8,901 bases of DNA from Rhodospirillales bacterium (GCA_016195145.1 JACQAF010000029.1:1-8901), one strand, 5' to 3'; positions 1 to 6,723 are shown, counted from the stretch's first letter. Notes: generated from the letters alone by a model not told the origin. Numbers and translations: made by a program.

Positions 1-1
1 G

Positions 2-1588
2 CTGGAGCGGGCGGCGGGGCTGCGGCCTGGGTTTGGGCCGAGCTGGAACGCGCTGGGTGTGGTGCGGGACGGGCTGGGGGATGCGGCGGGGGCGCGCGAC
101 GCCTTCCAGCGCGCCATCGACACACAGCCGGATTATCCCGAGGCGCTGAGCAATCTCGGTCTCGCCATGTATCACACGGGCGAGGGAGACAGGGCGTTGC
201 CGCTGATCGACCGGGCGCTCGCCCTCAAACCCGATTTCACCGAGGCAGCGTTCAATCGCGGCGTGGTCCTGCACGCGAGCGGCAATTTCGATGCGGCGCG
301 CATGGCCTGGCAGGCGACGCTGGCACTCGATCCGCGGCACCGGGAGGCGCGATCCAACCTGCTGATGGCGCTGCATTACAACGCCGATATGACAGGCGAG
401 GCCTTGCTCGATCAGGCGCGGACGTGGAGCACATATCACGGCTGGCCGGCCGATCGTTTCGATGACTGGCCGAACTCCCGCGATGCGACCCGCCGGCTGC
501 GTATCGGCTATGTCTCGCCGGATTTCCGTGATCATTCCTGCGCGCATTTCCTGCTGCCGCTGTTCGGGGCGCATGACCGGACCGCGGTCGAAGTTTTCGC
601 CTATGCCGAGCTGGCCCGCCCCGATGCAATGAGCGAGCGTCTGCGTCATGCAGCCGATCACTGGCGGCCTATACGGGGCCGCAACGATCTTGCCGCCGCG
701 AAGATCGTTCGCGATGACGCCATCGACATTCTCATCGATCTCGCCGGACATACGGCGGATAACCGCCTCGGCATTTTTGCGCTGAAACCCACGCCCGTGC
801 AGGCGACCTGGCTCGGCTATCCCGGTACGGCCGGCCTCGAAACCATCGACTATCGCATTACCGATCAGCTGGCCGATCCGTCGGGCAGCGAGGCCCATGC
901 GAGCGAGGCGTTGATCCGTCTGCCGCATGGCTTTCATTGTTACAGCCCGCCGGCCGAGCTGCCTGTATCACCGCCGCCGGCAGGCACGGCCGGCCATGTC
1001 ACGTTCGGTTCGTTCAACAACCTTCAAAAGGTGACGCCACCGGTGATTTCGGCCTGGGCCAGCATTCTGGCGGCGGCGCCGGGGGCGCGGCTCGTCCTGA
1101 AGTCAAGCTGGCTCGGCCGCGCCAGCGTTGCGGCCCGGCTGCGCGCGACTTTCGTTGAACGCGGCATCGATCCGGAGCGGCTTGATCTCATCGGCTGGGT
1201 CGACGATCCGGCGAGCCATCTCGGCGCCTATAGCCGTATCGATATCGCCCTCGACCCCTTCCCCTATAACGGTACGACAACGACGCTTGAGGCCCTGTGG
1301 ATGGGTGTGCCGGTGGTCTCACTCGCCGGGAAGCGGCACGCGGGCCGGGTGGGCGTCAGCCTGCTCACCCATGCCGGGACGCCCGAACTTGTCGCCGATG
1401 CGGCCGATACCTATGTCGAGAAAGCCGTCGCGATCGCCGCCGATGCGGCACGTCTCGCCGAATATCGCCGTACGTTGCGCGAACGCCTTGCCGCCTCGCC
1501 GCTGCTCGACCCAGTTGGCTTCGCCCGCGATCTGGAGGCTGTGTACCGAACCATGTGGCAACGCTGGTGCGCCGGAGGTGCCGGTTAG
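2..1588 (+). CDS. TPR-repeat glycosyltransferase family 41 protein (OGT/SPINDLY-like), 5'-truncated
   Basis: Predicted cytoplasmic protein glycosyltransferase related to O-GlcNAc transferase; the family transfers a sugar from a UDP-sugar to Ser/Thr of proteins bound by its TPR superhelix. The frame is open from base 2, and the codons before GTG 59 already encode TPR sequence (LERAAGLRPGF), so the real start lies left of the window; 528 residues are visible. Fragment residues 1-115 hold about three TPRs. The catalytic region begins near residue 160. It has DFRDH (His at nt 533-535), DLAGHTADNR (nt 734-763), WLGYPGTAG, FGSFNNLQK (Lys at nt 1028-1030, matching the conserved UDP-contacting Lys of OGT) and DPFPYNGTTTT (from nt 1253), followed by EALWMGVPVV. 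It ends in WQRWC, a usual C-terminus for this family. All core motifs look intact, so it is probably active. The next gene overlaps its stop by one base. Acceptor and sugar are unknown. The first ~100 nt use different codons from the rest (see findings). Confidence 0.92.
   Translation: MERAAGLRPGFGPSWNALGVVRDGLGDAAGARDAFQRAIDTQPDYPEALSNLGLAMYHTGEGDRALPLIDRALALKPDFTEAAFNRGVVLHASGNFDAARMAWQATLALDPRHREARSNLLMALHYNADMTGEALLDQARTWSTYHGWPADRFDDWPNSRDATRRLRIGYVSPDFRDHSCAHFLLPLFGAHDRTAVEVFAYAELARPDAMSERLRHAADHWRPIRGRNDLAAAKIVRDDAIDILIDLAGHTADNRLGIFALKPTPVQATWLGYPGTAGLETIDYRITDQLADPSGSEAHASEALIRLPHGFHCYSPPAELPVSPPPAGTAGHVTFGSFNNLQKVTPPVISAWASILAAAPGARLVLKSSWLGRASVAARLRATFVERGIDPERLDLIGWVDDPASHLGAYSRIDIALDPFPYNGTTTTLEALWMGVPVVSLAGKRHAGRVGVSLLTHAGTPELVADAADTYVEKAVAIAADAARLAEYRRTLRERLAASPLLDPVGFARDLEAVYRTMWQRWCAGGAG
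1574..1579 (+). promoter_or_regulatory. Shine-Dalgarno GGAGGT fixing the start of the second glycosyltransferase
   Basis: GGAGGT lies inside the last codons of the first glycosyltransferase gene, 8 nt before GTG 1588. This near-perfect ribosome binding site, together with the TAGTG stop/start overlap, decides in favour of GTG 1588. The same frame is also open upstream, across the first gene, from about nt 1297, but codons there are out of phase with real coding sequence. Confidence 0.75.
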
Positions 1589-3669
1589 TGTCGTCAGATC
1601 TGTTTGACCAAGCGCTCAAATCCGCCATCGACCTTCATCAGGCCGGACGGCTGCGAGAGGCCATCGCCGGATACCGGCGGGTTCTTGAGCGCCAGCCCGA
1701 CCGGCCGGACGCGCTCAATTTTCTCGGCATGGCCCTGTCACAAGCCGGCGATGCCGAAGCCGGCATCGCGGCGCTGAAACGCGCCGCCGCGGCCGCACCG
1801 AAAGAAGCGATTACCCACAACAATCTAGGCGAAGCGCTGCGCATGGCCGGCCGGCTCGACGAGGCGGCAAAAGCGCTGGAGACTGCAATAAAACGCAATC
1901 CAGGGCTTCACATGGCCCATAATTCGCTCGGCCTCGTCCGCCGCGACCAGAAGCGGCTGGACGATGCGATATTCCATCTCCGCCGCGCGACGCAGCTTGA
2001 GCCCCGCCACGAATCGGCATGGATGAATCTTGGTCATACATTTTTGCTGGCGAGAAAGATTGCCGATGCCCGCACTGCATTCGGACAAATCCTGTCGCAT
2101 GCGCCGGGCCACCCGGACGCATTGTATGGGATCGGCCTTATCGAGTTTACCGATGGAAACTACGATGAGGCCGTTGCGGCGCTTCAACAGGCTCTTGCCC
2201 AGCGCGGCGATGATCTCGATGCCCGGCTTTGCCTCGGCCGGGCTCTGCATCGACTCGGCCGCTTAAACGACGCCGAAGTCGAATTGCAGCGGGTTGTCGA
2301 ATCGAAAACGGATTCCGCCTTGGGCTATGGCGAACTGGCAGCTTGCGATTTCCTGCTCTGCCGACATGCCGACGCGATCGCAAGCTTGCGGCGCGCAATC
2401 GAGCTGCAACCCGAATACACCGACTTCGGGCGACAGCTTCTATATGTCCTGGCGGCTGATCCAGATCAGACCGCGGACTCTCTTTTTGCCGAAGCGAAGA
2501 GTTTTGCGGCCCGTTACACCCGAAATGTTCAACCTCTGCCGCCGATCGGCGAATGGGACAGGAACCCCGATCGCCGCCTGCGCATCGGCTGGATATCCTC
2601 TGACTTTCGCCGACACCCGGTTGGAACCTATATTGAAATGCTAATGGCCGGGCGTGATCGGAACCGTTATGCAGCATACTGTTATTCCGGCGTCGAACGA
2701 CCAGATGAGATAACCACGCGCCTGCAGGCGGCTGCAGATGGATGGCGCGACATTGCCCATGTTTCAGATGGCAATGTCGCCGCCACAATCCGAAATGACA
2801 GGATAGATATTCTGGTCGTTCTTGCCGGACGTATGGATGACAATCGGCCATTGGTCGTCGCCTGGCGGCCGGCCCCTCTTCACGTTTCCATCTACGACAC
2901 GGGCACGTCGGGTCTTTCAGAAATGGATTATTTCGTTACTGACGCAGTTTTGACGCCCAAGGATACCAGTGAGCGTTTTACGGAGAAATTAATCTACCTC
3001 CCAAGGTTTTTTGCCCATCGCAAACTTGGTGAGATTGAACCACTCCACCGGCCCCCGATGCATAAATCGAGTCAAATTACGTTCGGTTCGTTCAATAACC
3101 AGATCAAATTAAATTATCGTGTCGCGGCGTTATGGGCAGAAATTCTTAGGTTGACGCCAAATTCTCGCCTCGCATTACGATACAGCCGATCCCTTAACGA
3201 CCCAGGTATACGAAGTCGCATTGTCAGTTTATTTGCCGATGTGGGGATATCGCCTGACCGCTTGGCACTTGATGGGCGTCATGAAGAACATAAGATTCAT
3301 TTAGACCGATATAATTGGATTGATGTTGCTCTTGACCCATTCCCATTCACTGGGTCAACAACAACATTCGAAGCCCTGTGGATGGGGGTTCCAGTGGTAA
3401 CGCTTGCGGGAGAAACCTGGGGGGCGCGCATGTCGGCCTCGATCCTGACTGCCGCCGGCTCGACCGAGCTGATCGCCCATTCGCCGGAGGAGTATGTCGC
3501 AAAGGTCATGGCGCTCGCTAATGCGCCGGCGCGCCTTGCTGAGTATCGCGCTAGCTTGCGTAATCGCCTGCTTGCCTCGCCACTGATGGATGTCGAGGCT
3601 TACACACGAAACTTTGAGGCCGCGATGCGCGATGCGTGGCGTCGATGGTGCGCGCAGTCGTCTGCATAA
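1588..3669 (+). CDS. TPR-repeat glycosyltransferase family 41 protein with divergent catalytic motifs
   Basis: Second OGT/SPINDLY-like protein, 693 residues from GTG 1588, overlapping the previous stop by one base behind a GGAGGT site; almost certainly the same operon and translationally coupled. Residues ~5-285 form about eight TPRs, starting HQAGRLREAIAGYRRVL; the catalytic region starts near residue 330. Conserved elements are DFRRHP (His343), FGSFNNQIK (Lys507), DPFPFTGSTTT (from Asp583) and EALWMGVPVV. Unusual are VLAGRMDDNR (Arg415) where both neighbours read DLAGHT-x-x-NR, and IYDTGTSG where the first enzyme reads LGYPGTAG and the third AGYVGTTG. The donor-binding Lys and the GSTTT loop remain, so it could be an active enzyme with altered specificity or a regulatory partner of the intact upstream enzyme; this is inference. 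By hand count nt 2941-3420 are about 47% GC and nt 3421-3660 about 65%, a mosaic inside one gene. Substrate unknown. Confidence 0.92.
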   Translation: MSSDLFDQALKSAIDLHQAGRLREAIAGYRRVLERQPDRPDALNFLGMALSQAGDAEAGIAALKRAAAAAPKEAITHNNLGEALRMAGRLDEAAKALETAIKRNPGLHMAHNSLGLVRRDQKRLDDAIFHLRRATQLEPRHESAWMNLGHTFLLARKIADARTAFGQILSHAPGHPDALYGIGLIEFTDGNYDEAVAALQQALAQRGDDLDARLCLGRALHRLGRLNDAEVELQRVVESKTDSALGYGELAACDFLLCRHADAIASLRRAIELQPEYTDFGRQLLYVLAADPDQTADSLFAEAKSFAARYTRNVQPLPPIGEWDRNPDRRLRIGWISSDFRRHPVGTYIEMLMAGRDRNRYAAYCYSGVERPDEITTRLQAAADGWRDIAHVSDGNVAATIRNDRIDILVVLAGRMDDNRPLVVAWRPAPLHVSIYDTGTSGLSEMDYFVTDAVLTPKDTSERFTEKLIYLPRFFAHRKLGEIEPLHRPPMHKSSQITFGSFNNQIKLNYRVAALWAEILRLTPNSRLALRYSRSLNDPGIRSRIVSLFADVGISPDRLALDGRHEEHKIHLDRYNWIDVALDPFPFTGSTTTFEALWMGVPVVTLAGETWGARMSASILTAAGSTELIAHSPEEYVAKVMALANAPARLAEYRASLRNRLLASPLMDVEAYTRNFEAAMRDAWRRWCAQSSA

Positions 3670-3680
3670 GGTCAACGGAT

Positions 3681-3710
3681 AATCGCCGAGCGATTTCATT
3701 ATTTTAATTA
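3681..3710 (+). terminator. Weak candidate terminator after the tandem glycosyltransferase genes
   Basis: AATCGC (3681-3686), CGA loop, GCGATT (3690-3695): a perfect 6-bp stem 11 nt after the TAA of the second glycosyltransferase, followed by a T-rich but interrupted run (TCATTATTTTAATTA). Placement suits termination of the + strand operon, but the stem is short and the T-tract broken, so it may be inefficient. Confidence 0.4.
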
Positions 3711-3717
3711 CTTGCAC

Positions 3718-3746
3718 AAAAAAAGAGGGGCGGCCGAAGCCGCCCC
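3718..3746 (-). terminator. Rho-independent terminator of the porin gene
   Basis: Read on the - strand: GGGGCGGC, TTCG loop, GCCGCCCC, then TCTTTTTTT. This is a perfect 8-bp GC stem closed by a UUCG-type tetraloop and followed by a U-tract, about 24 nt beyond the porin stop. On the + strand the T-tract would precede the stem as A's, so it acts for the porin and not for the convergent glycosyltransferase. Confidence 0.92.
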
Positions 3747-3770
3747 CCCGTAGAGACAAGTCTTTGTAGC

Positions 3771-4979
3771 TTAGAACACCAATACGAGACCGGTGACGAA
3801 GCCCGACGCCTTGTTGTCGTCGAGGTTCGTGGTCGAATTGTTCCCTTGGAACTTCGACGTCCACAACGCGGCATCCCAGTTCACGCCCGGCCCGAGCTTG
3901 TAATTGCCGGTAAGTGCCAATGCCGTGAACTTGTCCTTTCCGCTACTTGACGCGGTGCCGCCCGTCGTGGGCGAACTATCGTTGTCACCGTTGAAGTAGG
4001 TCAAGGCAACGGCCGCCGGACCGAAGGTGTAGGATGCGCCGACATCAAACGCCCGGCCTTCCAGGCGCGCCGCGTTGGCGAAACTCGGAGCGGCACCAAA
4101 CGTACCGGCACCCGCAACGCGACCCTTCGTGATCTTGCCATAGCTGGCGCCGACCTTGAAGCCCGCATAGCCGAGGTTGAGACCCGTGTTCCACAACGTC
4201 GGGTTATCGGCCTTCACGCCGCCCGTGTTATCCGGCGCCTGCCAGCGGAAATAACCCGCCGATGCAGCGACATCGAAACCGCTGAAGCTGCGGACGAAGT
4301 TACCCGCAACGGCAAAGCCGTTCTGATAAGTAGCCCCTGCCGTTAGCCCGACATCCTTCTGCGGCACCGCGCCGTTGCGGTCTTGCGACGCCTCGGGCAC
4401 GTACGTCAAGCCGAACTGGAAGCCTTCGAAACGCGGCGTGTAGTAGTTCACCTTCTCCGAGTCGTTGTCGAAGAAGCGCGGCGCCGTCACACCGAGAGTC
4501 GAATCGAAAATCGGCGACCGGGTGGTGTTGACGACGAAGTTCTGAACGTTACCTTCGTTCAGCCAGCCGCGGGTAAACACGTCCGGCGCCTTGTAGTGCA
4601 TCCGGTACGCGACGTTGTTCAGCGAGCCGATCTCGAGGCGACCGAACTTGCTTTCGACGAACATGTAGGATTCGTCGATCTGGTCGGACGAGCTGTTGCC
4701 CTCGAGCTCGACGCGGAAGCCAACGGTGATGCCGTTGTCGAGCGTCGTGCGGCCGTTGAAGTGGATTTCCGAATCCGACTGCACGTCCGTCTTCGCCGGC
4801 TTGCCGGTGGCCGATGCACCAGCGCGGTCATCCTGGCTCACATAGCCGAGGAACTGGCCATGGTAGCCGCCCACCGATACCTGTACCGGCTGGGTTTTCG
4901 CCTGCGCTGCTGCGTCGCCGGCCGACACGAGCATACCGGCCGCAACCAGCGCAGTCGTCCCAAGTAGATATTTCTTCAT
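3771..4979 (-). CDS. Outer-membrane porin (gram-negative porin family)
   Basis: A 402-residue predicted trimeric beta-barrel porin for passive diffusion of small solutes across the outer membrane. Residues 1-25 are a Sec signal peptide: MKKY start, hydrophobic core LLGTTALVAAGMLVSAG, and AAAQA with cleavage likely after Ala25 or Ala27. The mature part is rich in alternating polar/hydrophobic segments and Gly/Asn/Asp turns. It contains the porin hallmark SYMFVESKFGRLEIGS (around residues 105-120) and repeated strand-like stretches such as GLTYVPE and FDVGASYTF. It ends in LVLVF; a C-terminal Phe is the recognition signature for BAM-dependent barrel insertion. Length is normal for alphaproteobacterial porins. 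The ATG at 4979 has GGAGAGG 7 nt upstream. It is monocistronic or follows the methyltransferase gene, with a strong terminator behind it. Solute specificity cannot be read from the sequence. Confidence 0.92.
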   Translation of the reverse strand: MKKYLLGTTALVAAGMLVSAGDAAAQAKTQPVQVSVGGYHGQFLGYVSQDDRAGASATGKPAKTDVQSDSEIHFNGRTTLDNGITVGFRVELEGNSSSDQIDESYMFVESKFGRLEIGSLNNVAYRMHYKAPDVFTRGWLNEGNVQNFVVNTTRSPIFDSTLGVTAPRFFDNDSEKVNYYTPRFEGFQFGLTYVPEASQDRNGAVPQKDVGLTAGATYQNGFAVAGNFVRSFSGFDVAASAGYFRWQAPDNTGGVKADNPTLWNTGLNLGYAGFKVGASYGKITKGRVAGAGTFGAAPSFANAARLEGRAFDVGASYTFGPAAVALTYFNGDNDSSPTTGGTASSSGKDKFTALALTGNYKLGPGVNWDAALWTSKFQGNNSTTNLDDNKASGFVTGLVLVF

Positions 4980-4983
4980 CAGT

Positions 4984-5058
4984 TTACCTCTCCAGAGTTT
5001 TACGCCAGCCTTGCGGCCAAGCTCTCGCCCAGGTTTCTAGGCTTCGGTGTTTTTTCAT
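4984..5058 (-). other. Possible 24-codon leader ORF upstream of the porin
   Basis: An ATG on the - strand (5058-5056) opens a 24-codon frame beginning MKKHRSLETW and ending in TAA at 4986-4984, four bases before the porin ATG and overlapping its Shine-Dalgarno. It is basic and carries three Trp residues (10, 14, 18). Only a weak GGAAA lies upstream of its start. An ORF this short can easily occur by chance, and if the promoter candidate TTGACC-17-AAAAAA (5078-5050) is the real one it would not be translated. Confidence 0.15.
4987..4993 (-). promoter_or_regulatory. Ribosome binding site of the porin
   Basis: GGAGAGG on the - strand, 7 nt before the porin ATG, supports that start. The last codons of a possible 24-residue leader ORF (GAG AGG TAA) overlap this site. 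Confidence 0.65.
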
Positions 5059-5170
5059 GGTTTCCGGCGTCCGGTCAAGGAATGCCACGGGGTTTTGTGT
5101 CGAAAACCGCCCAGTGTTGTCATTGTGCAACAGGGGGACGGCGGCGAATGTTAATCAAAAAATTATAAAA

Positions 5171-5187
5171 CAACATATAATATGTTG
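5171..5187. repeat. Perfect AT-rich inverted repeat
   Basis: CAACATAT-A-ATATGTTG: 8-bp arms around a single central base, 7 nt beyond the methyltransferase stop and about 190 nt before the porin start. As DNA it resembles an operator for a dimeric regulator. As - strand RNA it could fold as a weak AT hairpin followed by TTTTATAATTTTTT, a possible terminator for the methyltransferase. The sequence does not decide between them. Confidence 0.6.
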
Positions 5188-5193
5188 ATATTA

Positions 5194-5889
5194 TTATAAT
5201 TTATTCCCAACCAGGTTGACAACGGTGACCGGCATGTAGCCGCGCGACAGCGACATCCGTGGGTCCTTCAGGCCACCCAAGAACGCCCGATTATCCTCCG
5301 CCGAAAGCAGCACCTGAAACAAACGGGATTCAACTTCGCCAGGCACCGGGGCGGCCGTATTCGACTTGATGCGGCAGGCCACGTCGCTCGACCCGCCGCT
5401 GTAAAAACCGTCGGTAAAATCGATCTGGCGAAACAGCGCCCTGATTCCGGCGAACGAAAACCGCCAGTAATCTTCCGGGTAAGGATGATAGGCCTGCACC
5501 CACGGCACCTGAACGAACAAAAGACCGCCCGGCATCAGCAGTTTTTCAATGTTTTCCGCGGCAACCCATGGCCGTTGCAGATGCTCGAAAACATGGGCGC
5601 AGATAATCGTACCGAACTGGAAAATGCCGAGACGCTGACGCAGGCCGCGCAGATCCCCGCAAATGTCGGCGACCACATCGACATTGTCGCCAGCCTCGAT
5701 ATCGGCGCCGATGAACGGTCGGCCGGCGAATAAGCTGCGCCAGTTACGCGTCTTGAGTTCGAGCACGCTTGTCCGCGCACCGACCTGCAGGACCGGCGGG
5801 GTGCCCTGGGCAACGATCCGGTCAATCTCGCTGCGGTACGGGGACTGGACAACCTCGATTGCCGGCCCGGTCGTTTCTGGCGCGCCCAT
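5194..5889 (-). CDS. Class I SAM-dependent methyltransferase
   Basis: A 231-residue predicted cytoplasmic methyltransferase with a Rossmann-like fold. Motif I is VLQVGARTS (residues ~33-41), a variant of the usual VLDIGCGxG. It is followed by FIGADIEAGDNVDVVADI (~59-76), whose acidic residues would bind the SAM ribose/adenine, then by FGTIICAHVFEH (~92-103) and LLMPGGLLFVQVPW. HPYPEDYWRFS (~131-141) recurs in methyltransferases of surface-polysaccharide and glycan clusters, so a glycan or sugar-linked substrate is plausible but unproven. The ATG at 5889 is the first start after an in-frame TAG upstream; no good Shine-Dalgarno is visible, so the start is moderately sure. It is transcribed divergently from the DUF3576 gene and in the same direction as the porin, 214 nt upstream of it. 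Confidence 0.87.
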   Translation of the reverse strand: MGAPETTGPAIEVVQSPYRSEIDRIVAQGTPPVLQVGARTSVLELKTRNWRSLFAGRPFIGADIEAGDNVDVVADICGDLRGLRQRLGIFQFGTIICAHVFEHLQRPWVAAENIEKLLMPGGLLFVQVPWVQAYHPYPEDYWRFSFAGIRALFRQIDFTDGFYSGGSSDVACRIKSNTAAPVPGEVESRLFQVLLSAEDNRAFLGGLKDPRMSLSRGYMPVTVVNLVGNKL

Positions 5890-5981
5890 AGCCGCGAATT
5901 TAGCAGTAATTCCCCTTGCCTATCCAATGCTTCGGTAGCTGCCGGAAGACATTGCGCCGGCATTTAGGTGCCCGAGAACGA

Positions 5982-6011
5982 TTGTCGAACCGGCTTGAAA
6001 TCCGCTATGAT
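5982..6011 (+). promoter_or_regulatory. Candidate sigma70-type promoter for the DUF3576 lipoprotein
   Basis: TTGTCG (5982-5987), 18-nt spacer, TATGAT (6006-6011). The -10 matches 5 of 6 consensus bases and the -35 matches 4 of 6. Transcription would begin near 6018, giving a leader of about 20-55 nt depending on the start codon. It sits in the 151-nt divergent gap; no comparably good promoter was seen for the methyltransferase in the other direction. Confidence 0.42.
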
Positions 6012-6040
6012 CGGGCCGATTTTCATCTTGTACGAATTTC

Positions 6041-6655
6041 ATGAGAACCAGAGACCGCGAGGTAATGCGTCGCATGTTCATCTCCAGCATCCCCGCTTTA
6101 CGCGGTAAATCGGTCTTGTATTGGCGATTTGCGGCGCGCGCGGCGGTCTTGGCCGTCGCTATCGCGGCGACCGGCTGTTCGGGTTCGACCGAATATAATT
6201 ATCCCGACAAAAAGCCAGGACAGAAGGTCGATCCCACTGGCTCGACCAAGAGCGATACGACCCTCCTTGGCACCGACGGTCTGCGCCTGTTCGGCAAAAG
6301 CCCCGACCAGGATCAGGCGGGCAGCGGCGGTCTCGGCGTCAACAGCTTCCTGTGGCGGGCGTCGCTCGACTCGATCTCGTTCATGCCGCTGGCCTCGGCC
6401 GACCCCTTTGGCGGGGTGATCATCACTGACTGGTACACACCGCCCGAAACGCCCAGTGAGCGGTTCAAGCTCAACGTCTATATTCTCGGCCGGCAGCTGC
6501 GCGCCGACGGGATCAAGGCGGCCGTATTCCGCCAGCGCCGCGACGCAGGCGGCAATTGGGTTGACTCCGCGGTTGAGGCCAAGACGGCGATCGATCTTGA
6601 AAACGCCATCCTGACCCGCGCCCGGCAGTTGCGGATCGACACCGCCCGCCCCTGA
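6041..6655 (+). CDS. DUF3576 domain-containing lipoprotein
   Basis: A 204-residue alphaproteobacterial lipoprotein of unknown function. A basic N-terminus and hydrophobic segment (AARAAVLAVAIAA) lead to the lipobox ATGC, with lipidation expected at Cys46. A low-complexity polar linker follows, then the DUF3576 domain from about residue 75 (LGTDGLRLFG), containing the highly conserved blocks LGVNSFLWRASLDSISFMPL, ASADPFGGVIITDWY and VYILGRQLRADGIKAAVFRQ. The start is ambiguous: ATG 6041 has no Shine-Dalgarno, while GAGG at 6059-6062 lies 11 nt before an in-frame ATG at 6074, which would give a more normal 34-residue signal peptide (ATG 6065 is too close). The longest form is reported. It probably sits in the periplasm, anchored to a membrane. 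From memory, this gene often lies near leuS/lptE in alphaproteobacteria; here a glycosyltransferase follows it. Confidence 0.88.
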   Translation: MRTRDREVMRRMFISSIPALRGKSVLYWRFAARAAVLAVAIAATGCSGSTEYNYPDKKPGQKVDPTGSTKSDTTLLGTDGLRLFGKSPDQDQAGSGGLGVNSFLWRASLDSISFMPLASADPFGGVIITDWYTPPETPSERFKLNVYILGRQLRADGIKAAVFRQRRDAGGNWVDSAVEAKTAIDLENAILTRARQLRIDTARP

Positions 6656-6673
6656 TTGCGACCAACCGGCGCT

Positions 6674-6701
6674 GGATTGGCTCCGGCGCCGTGTCCAATC
6701 C
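6674..6701. repeat. Intergenic inverted repeat between DUF3576 and the third glycosyltransferase
   Basis: GGATTGG (6674-6680) pairs with CCAATCC (6695-6701) around a GC-rich loop that itself contains the palindrome GGCGCC. No T-tract follows (CTCGGTCTTT), so it is a poor intrinsic terminator. It could partly separate expression of the two genes or simply be chance. The candidate alternative start GTG 6691 lies inside it. Confidence 0.3.
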
Positions 6702-6723
6702 CTCGGTCTTTGCATCCGCAGCT

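Larger units (their letters stand above)
4980..5193 (-). promoter_or_regulatory. Porin upstream region
   Basis: These 214 bases separate the porin start from the methyltransferase stop and hold no convincing protein gene. The distal part (about 5152-5206) is strikingly AT-rich in a GC-rich window. A TTGACC (-35-like, 5078-5073) is followed after 17 nt by a poor -10 (AAAAAA, 5055-5050); a TATAAT also occurs on the - strand near 5167 without a good -35. Two dyads share the half-site CAACA/TGTTG: 5171-5187 and 5115-5132. The position suits a promoter plus operator for a regulated porin, but no box can be fixed with confidence. Confidence 0.4.

Noticed and set aside
1297..1587. Upstream extension of the second glycosyltransferase frame to an ATG at 1297
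   Set aside because: This stretch encodes the conserved catalytic end of the first glycosyltransferase in another frame. The extension reads as Arg-rich non-coding sequence, and GTG 1588 has an excellent ribosome binding site.
3727..3749. The GC hairpin as terminator for the + strand glycosyltransferase operon
   Set aside because: On the + strand no T-tract follows the stem (it is followed by CCCGTAG); the T-run exists only for - strand transcripts.
4383..4967. 194-codon open frame on the + strand opposite the porin
   Set aside because: It is antisense to a clear porin and its stop-free length is a by-product of GC-rich codon use; no recognisable domain and no ribosome binding site.
5152..5170. 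Possible CtrA-type site (TTAA-N7-TTAA) upstream of the porin
   Set aside because: TTAA is followed after 7 nt by ATTA, not TTAA; in an AT-rich patch this is not above chance.
6098..6715. 205-codon open frame on the - strand
   Set aside because: It is antisense to the DUF3576 gene, whose conserved blocks fix the coding strand.
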